Positions 60,424-64,000 of a stretch of 64,000 nt of DNA are shown piece by piece (position 1 is the first letter of the stretch; each line of letters starts with the position of its first letter). The DNA comes from Crocosphaera sp. (GTDB lineage: Bacteria > Cyanobacteriota > Cyanobacteriia > Cyanobacteriales > Microcystaceae). The position numbers were made by a program, and so were the translations under genes. The notes beneath the pieces were generated by a model. The model was not told where the DNA came from, ran no database searches, and saw only the letters and a program-made list of their open reading frames with translations. The stretch lies in NCBI GenBank assembly GCA_030065205.1, contig JASJDN010000003.1, positions 1-64,000 on the forward strand. Reading direction: 5' to 3'.

Positions 60424-61791
60424 ATGACGCAAAGTGATTTCCCACAACCTTCACCCCTAGAAGGACAATTCACCGATGGGATACCCTCTGATCACAGACA
60501 CCCTAAAAAACCCTGGCGTTCCAAATTGCTGTTTTTGACGGTGGTTGGTTTGCTCAGTCTCGGGGTTACAGCCGTTTATAGTTCCTTACTGATTGCGCGT
60601 CAAACCCCCTCTAATTCCATGCAAGTAACCCCAGATAAGTCTTCTCTACCCACCAGAATTGCTGCTTTGGGTTATCTAGAACCGCAAGGAGACATTATTC
60701 AAGTGTCCGCCCCTGCTTTTCTCGAAGGGACAAGGGTCATGGAATTACGGGTCAAACGAGGCGATCGCGTTCAAGCTGGCCAGGTTATTGCCATTCTCGA
60801 TAACCATTATCGTCTCAAAGCAGCCCTAGAACAAGCTAAAACTCAGGTGGCCGTTGCCCAAGCCAACTTGGCTAAAGTTCGAGCCGGAGCTAAACAAGGG
60901 GACATTCAGGCACAAAATGCCCGATTTCTGGGGACTCAAGCAGAGTTAGAAGGGCAAATTGCTATGCAACGCTCCACTATCTCTAATTTAGAGTCTCAAC
61001 TACTGGGAGAAAAATCGGCACAACAAGCAACCATTGAACGGTTAAAGGCGGAATTAGCCAATAAGACGACGGAATGCCAACGCTACGCCACGTTATATGA
61101 AAGTGGGGCTGTTTCGGCTCAAGAACACGATCGCATCTGTTTACAACAAGAAATTAACCAACAACAACTCAGAGAAGCTCAAGCTAACTTACAACGGATT
61201 GTTAACACCCTTCAAGACCAAATTAGGGCAGCCAACGCCAATTTAAGTCGAACCATTGCTACCTTAGACACACAAATTGCTGAAAACCAAGCGAGACTCA
61301 ATGCGGTGGCAGAAGTACGGCCAGTAGACTTACAAGTGGCTCAAAGCGAACTGTCGGCTGCTCAAGCGACGGTTAAACAGGCTCAAGCTAATCTGGATCT
61401 TTCCTATGTTAAAGCCCCTAGGGATGGTCAAATCCTAGACGTTCATACTTGGCCAGGGGAAATGGTTCAAAATCGGGGAATTGTGGACTTAGGGGACACG
61501 ACTCAGATGTATGTGACAGCAGAAGTGTATGAAAGCGATATTATGCGAGTTCAACAGGGACAACCGGTCACGATCACCACTGACGGTATCATTGAAGAGC
61601 TACAAGGAACGGTGGAAGAAGTTGCCTTACAAGTCGATCGCCAACGGGTTTTGGGTACCGATCCTACGGCTGATGTAGATGCTAGAGTAGTAGAAGTTAA
61701 AATTCGCCTCAACCCTGAAGATAGTCAACGCGTTGCCCAACTAACCCATTTACAAGTTAATGTCATTATTGACACCGCTAAACCCCAATGA
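60424..61791 (+). CDS. devB: DevB-type HlyD-family membrane fusion protein
   Basis: A periplasmic adaptor, about 455 residues from ATG 60424. One N-terminal helix (LLFLTVVGLLSLGVTAVYSSL) is followed by a biotinyl-lipoyl half (GYLEPQGDIIQVSAP), long coiled-coil hairpin rich in Gln and Ala (residues about 130-310), and the second lipoyl and barrel domain (YVKAPRDGQILDVHTWPGE in part). Longer frames begin at GTG 60301 or ATG 60325; which start is used is uncertain. It overlaps devA by 4 nt. Confidence 0.88.
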   Translation: MTQSDFPQPSPLEGQFTDGIPSDHRHPKKPWRSKLLFLTVVGLLSLGVTAVYSSLLIARQTPSNSMQVTPDKSSLPTRIAALGYLEPQGDIIQVSAPAFLEGTRVMELRVKRGDRVQAGQVIAILDNHYRLKAALEQAKTQVAVAQANLAKVRAGAKQGDIQAQNARFLGTQAELEGQIAMQRSTISNLESQLLGEKSAQQATIERLKAELANKTTECQRYATLYESGAVSAQEHDRICLQQEINQQQLREAQANLQRIVNTLQDQIRAANANLSRTIATLDTQIAENQARLNAVAEVRPVDLQVAQSELSAAQATVKQAQANLDLSYVKAPRDGQILDVHTWPGEMVQNRGIVDLGDTTQMYVTAEVYESDIMRVQQGQPVTITTDGIIEELQGTVEEVALQVDRQRVLGTDPTADVDARVVEVKIRLNPEDSQRVAQLTHLQVNVIIDTAKPQ

Positions 61792-62462
61792 AACCGGTTA
61801 TTTCTATTAAAAATCTCAATCATTTTTTTGGCCAAGATAAATTAAAAAAACAAGTTTTATTTAATATTAATTTAGACATTAATCCTGGAGAAATTGTAAT
61901 TATGACCGGTCCTTCTGGGTCGGGAAAAACCACTTTACTGTCCTTAATTGGAGCCTTACGCTCCGTTCAACACGGGAGTTTACAAACGATTAATTATGAA
62001 CTGAATGGAGCGACGGAACAAAAATTAGTCCAGGTTCGCCGTTTTATGGGTTACATTTTTCAGGCACATAATCTCTTGCCCTTTTTAACCGCTAGGCAAA
62101 ATGTCCAAATGTCCCTAGAACTTCATGATCACATTAGCACTCATGAGGCGATCGCTAAATCGGAAGAAATGTTAAAAATGGTGGGGTTAGAGCAAAGAAT
62201 TAATTACTATCCTGACCAACTTTCAGGGGGACAACGACAACGGGTGGCCATCGCCCGTGCTTTAGTGAGTCATCCTAAGTTAGTCCTAGCTGATGAACCC
62301 ACGGCTGCTTTAGACAGTAAAACAGGGCGAGATGTAGTGGATATTATGGAAACCTTAACCAAGGAACAAGGATGTACGATTCTTCTGGTTACCCATGATA
62401 ACCGTATTTTGGATATGGCTGACCGTATTATTCACATGGAAGATGGATATTTGAAAAATTAG
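61788..62462 (+). CDS. devA: DevA-type ABC exporter ATP-binding protein
   Basis: A 224-residue ABC ATPase. Walker A is GPSGSGKTT, the Q-loop region is FQAHNLLPF, the signature is LSGGQRQRVAIARAL, and Walker B is LVLADEPTAALD followed by THD. Its ATG overlaps the devB stop (ATGA), so the two are translationally coupled. With DevC (opposite strand) it would form a MacAB-like exporter. A G-rich minisatellite begins 30 bp after its stop. Confidence 0.95.
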   Translation: MKPVISIKNLNHFFGQDKLKKQVLFNINLDINPGEIVIMTGPSGSGKTTLLSLIGALRSVQHGSLQTINYELNGATEQKLVQVRRFMGYIFQAHNLLPFLTARQNVQMSLELHDHISTHEAIAKSEEMLKMVGLEQRINYYPDQLSGGQRQRVAIARALVSHPKLVLADEPTAALDSKTGRDVVDIMETLTKEQGCTILLVTHDNRILDMADRIIHMEDGYLKN

Positions 62463-62491
62463 GTTTAAGCAGGCAGGAGGCAGGGGGAGAT

Positions 62492-62701
62492 GGGGAGACT
62501 GGGAGACTGGGAGACTGGGAGACTGGAAGCAGAGGGGGCAGGGGGAGACTGGGAGACTGGGAGACTGGGAGACTGGAAGCAGAGGGGGCAGGGGGAGACT
62601 GGGAGACTGGGAGCAGAGGAGGCAGGGGGAGACTGGGAGACTGGGAGACTGGAAGCAGAGGGGGCAGGGGGAGACTGGGAGACTGGGAGCAGAGGAGGCA
62701 G
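62492..62701 (+). repeat. Nested minisatellite of GGGAGACT octamers
   Basis: Exactly 210 bp made of five blocks in the order A-A-B-C-B, of 50, 50, 34, 42 and 34 bp. Each block has a leading G plus GGGAGACT octamers (4 in A, 3 in C, 2 in B), closed by a 17-bp segment of type GGAAGCAGAGGGGGCAG (A and C) or GGGAGCAGAGGAGGCAG (B). Block lengths differ by whole octamers. The G-runs allow quadruplex formation. Open frames on either strand (for example SQSPSLPVSP repeats) are by-products of the repeat. Confidence 0.9.
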
Positions 62702-62721
62702 GGGAGTTTATACAAACCGGC

Positions 62722-62758
62722 AAAAAAAAGGATAAGCCTTAAAATCTTGCTTATCCTT
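62722..62758 (-). terminator. Intrinsic terminator of the sigma factor gene
   Basis: AAGGATAAGC (62728-62737) and GCTTATCCTT (62749-62758) are perfect 10-bp arms, followed on the minus strand by a run of T residues. 8 bp past the stop codon. Confidence 0.85.
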
Positions 62759-62765
62759 GATGTTT

Positions 62766-63752
62766 CTAACTAGCGGCTAAATATTCTTTGACGTTTGCCC
62801 GTCGTCTTCGTAGTTGGGCGAGGGCCTGATGTTCTAGTTGACGAACCCGTTCCCGACTGATGTTTAATCGTTTGCCAATTTTGGCCAGGGAGAGTTCTTT
62901 GCCGTCTTCAAGGCCAAACCGAAGGGTTAATACAGTTCTTTGTTGAGGGGTTAATTCAGCCATTAAGTTACTCAAGTCTTGGCGCAGTAGTTCTTGAGTA
63001 ATATAGATATCAGGAGACACCCCTTGATCTTCTAATAATTCTGAGAGTTCTGTATCTTGATTGTCCCCCACTCTGACATCTAAGGAAATGGGTTGACGGG
63101 CAATACTGAGAAACTCCCGAATCTGTGAGGGGTCAATTTCTAATTCTTGGGCAATTTCCGCCGGCGTAGCACTTCTTCCCAAGGTTTGAGAGAGTTCTCT
63201 CTGAGTTTTCTTAATTTTGTTCAGTTTTTCGGTAATATGAATGGGTAAACGGATCGTCCGCGCTTGTTGTGCGATCGCCCGTGTGATGGCTTGACGAATC
63301 CACCAATACGCATAAGTGGAAAATTTATAGCCTTTGGTGGGGTCAAATTTCTCTACACCCCTTTCCAGTCCTAAACTCCCTTCTTGTATGAGATCAAGGA
63401 ATTCCATGTTCCGTTTTTGATATTTCTTGGCAATGGCCACCACTAGGCGTAAATTAGCCTCGATCATCTTTCGCTTTGCCCGTTCTCCTTGCTCTAAAGC
63501 TTTTTTAAGGGCTTTTTCATCGAGGTTGACCGTCTCTGCCCATTCTTGGAGCGTGGGTTCCTTCCCTAAAGTCTGAGCTAGTTCCTCTTTTTTCTCCCAT
63601 AAGCTCATCATTCTCTGGACTTGTTTGCCATAAATAATTTCTTGCTCATGGGTTAACAGAGGTACCCGCCCAATTTCATGCAGATAAGTCCGCACCATAT
63701 CTGCTGAGTACGTAGGCTGTTTGGTTTTGATATTAACATTAGCAGTGGGCAT
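62766..63752 (-). CDS. Group 2 RNA polymerase sigma factor (RpoD-like)
   Basis: A 328-residue sigma-70 factor. Region 1.2 opens [17 protein letters not shown]; region 2 has [35 protein letters not shown] and [17 protein letters not shown]; region 3 begins [12 protein letters not shown]; region 4 has [15 protein letters not shown] and [13 protein letters not shown]. It lacks the long N-terminal region 1.1 of the primary factor, so it is a group 2 factor, used in cyanobacteria for stress or circadian responses. Which Sig letter it corresponds to is not certain. Its promoter should lie in 63753-64000, where nothing else is seen. Confidence 0.93.
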   Translation of the reverse strand: MPTANVNIKTKQPTYSADMVRTYLHEIGRVPLLTHEQEIIYGKQVQRMMSLWEKKEELAQTLGKEPTLQEWAETVNLDEKALKKALEQGERAKRKMIEANLRLVVAIAKKYQKRNMEFLDLIQEGSLGLERGVEKFDPTKGYKFSTYAYWWIRQAITRAIAQQARTIRLPIHITEKLNKIKKTQRELSQTLGRSATPAEIAQELEIDPSQIREFLSIARQPISLDVRVGDNQDTELSELLEDQGVSPDIYITQELLRQDLSNLMAELTPQQRTVLTLRFGLEDGKELSLAKIGKRLNISRERVRQLEHQALAQLRRRRANVKEYLAAS

Positions 63753-64000
63753 TGGTACTATATGACTCCTTTAAACCTGCTTATAAAGTCTGTTGCTATT
63801 CTTATCTTTCCCAGAAATTGTGTTTGTTAATACATAAGGACTGGAAAGAAAAGTTACAAAGTGAAGTCGGTATGACTTTAACTTGTTTTTATCTTAGCTC
63901 ATACATATAGACGATGACAAGATTTGAAAGGTTCATCAATTCTGACGATATGTTAAGGTAAGGGATTTTGTTAGAATTTCTTTGACTCATAGGAGTGAAA

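Noticed and set aside
62355-62735. Frames of 81-122 codons with SQSPSLP or GDWETGRL repeats
   Set aside because: They are translations of the minisatellite in different frames; length follows from the absence of stops in the repeat.
1-64000. CRISPR arrays and tRNA or rRNA genes
   Set aside because: No regularly spaced direct repeats with unique spacers and no cloverleaf or rRNA landmark sequences were seen; an automated scan was not possible.

Overview
The window is a stretch of cyanobacterial chromosome. It encodes photosystem I subunits (psaL, psaI), the aerobic chlorophyll cyclase acsF, an IctB-type bicarbonate-related membrane protein, phylloquinone-pathway enzymes, cyAbrB and ycf19-type proteins, and the bidirectional NAD-linked hydrogenase hoxEFUYH. 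By eye there are about 30 copies of the octamer GCGATCGC (HIP1), a cyanobacterial hallmark. The DNA is AT-rich, and the gene content suggests a unicellular Crocosphaera/Cyanothece-like organism; that genus placement is inference.

Layout. 0-6 kb: a TnpB fragment with left-end palindromes, an Orn/Lys/Arg decarboxylase-fold enzyme, an OmpR-type regulator, an EcfT/CbiQ permease, and a phospholipase D-like lipoprotein carrying an EF-hand loop and a helix-hairpin-helix tail. 5.7-9.3 kb: a co-directional run of class II aldolase, TauD-type dioxygenase, cytochrome P450 and an NTF2-like protein. 9.6-12.5 kb: acsF, a decayed Uma2 gene and a MenC-type enzyme overlapping hoxW. 13-22 kb: a large membrane NACHT ATPase gene between hoxW and the hoxEFUYH operon. 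22-29.7 kb: an orphan Dnd-associated protein, a DHNA-CoA thioesterase, a broken Rpn-type gene, lpxA-lpxB, ictB and small hypothetical genes. 29.8-37 kb: DUF2141 and DUF1400 proteins, a carotenoid oxygenase, metK, a HAD phosphatase and two tandem MscS channels. 37-42 kb: a NACHT remnant, sdhB, a cyAbrB regulator, a CPBP protease, a GxxExxY remnant between inverted octamer arrays, and a GntR regulator. 42-45.8 kb: divergent psaL and psaI separated by two back-to-back IS605 right-end/omega-RNA-like modules, then mnmH and a serpin. 46-55.4 kb: exbB-exbD, a Lon-N-domain protein, pheA, a broken HipA-like gene with DUF3037, pmbA, a 37-residue membrane peptide, a PPOX-type flavoprotein and ycf19/yggT. 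55.5-59 kb: three tandem PEP-CTERM proteins. 59-64 kb: devC divergent from devB-devA, a nested minisatellite, and a group 2 sigma factor.

How the genes relate. The hox genes encode the soluble NAD(P)-coupled hydrogenase, and HoxW matures the HoxH large subunit. MenC and DHNA-CoA thioesterase feed phylloquinone, the PsaA/B quinone; AcsF feeds chlorophyll; PsaL and PsaI organise PSI trimers. LpxA/LpxB begin lipid A synthesis, and DevBCA-type exporters are known to export envelope glycolipids. Many accessory genes are decayed: TnpB, Uma2, Rpn, GxxExxY, NACHT, HipA-like, CheW-like. They sit among several short palindromic repeat families.

The most unusual feature is the psaL-psaI intergenic region. 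Two orphan transposon right-end RNAs point outward and would form the 5' leaders of the two photosystem genes. No CRISPR array, tRNA or rRNA was recognised.
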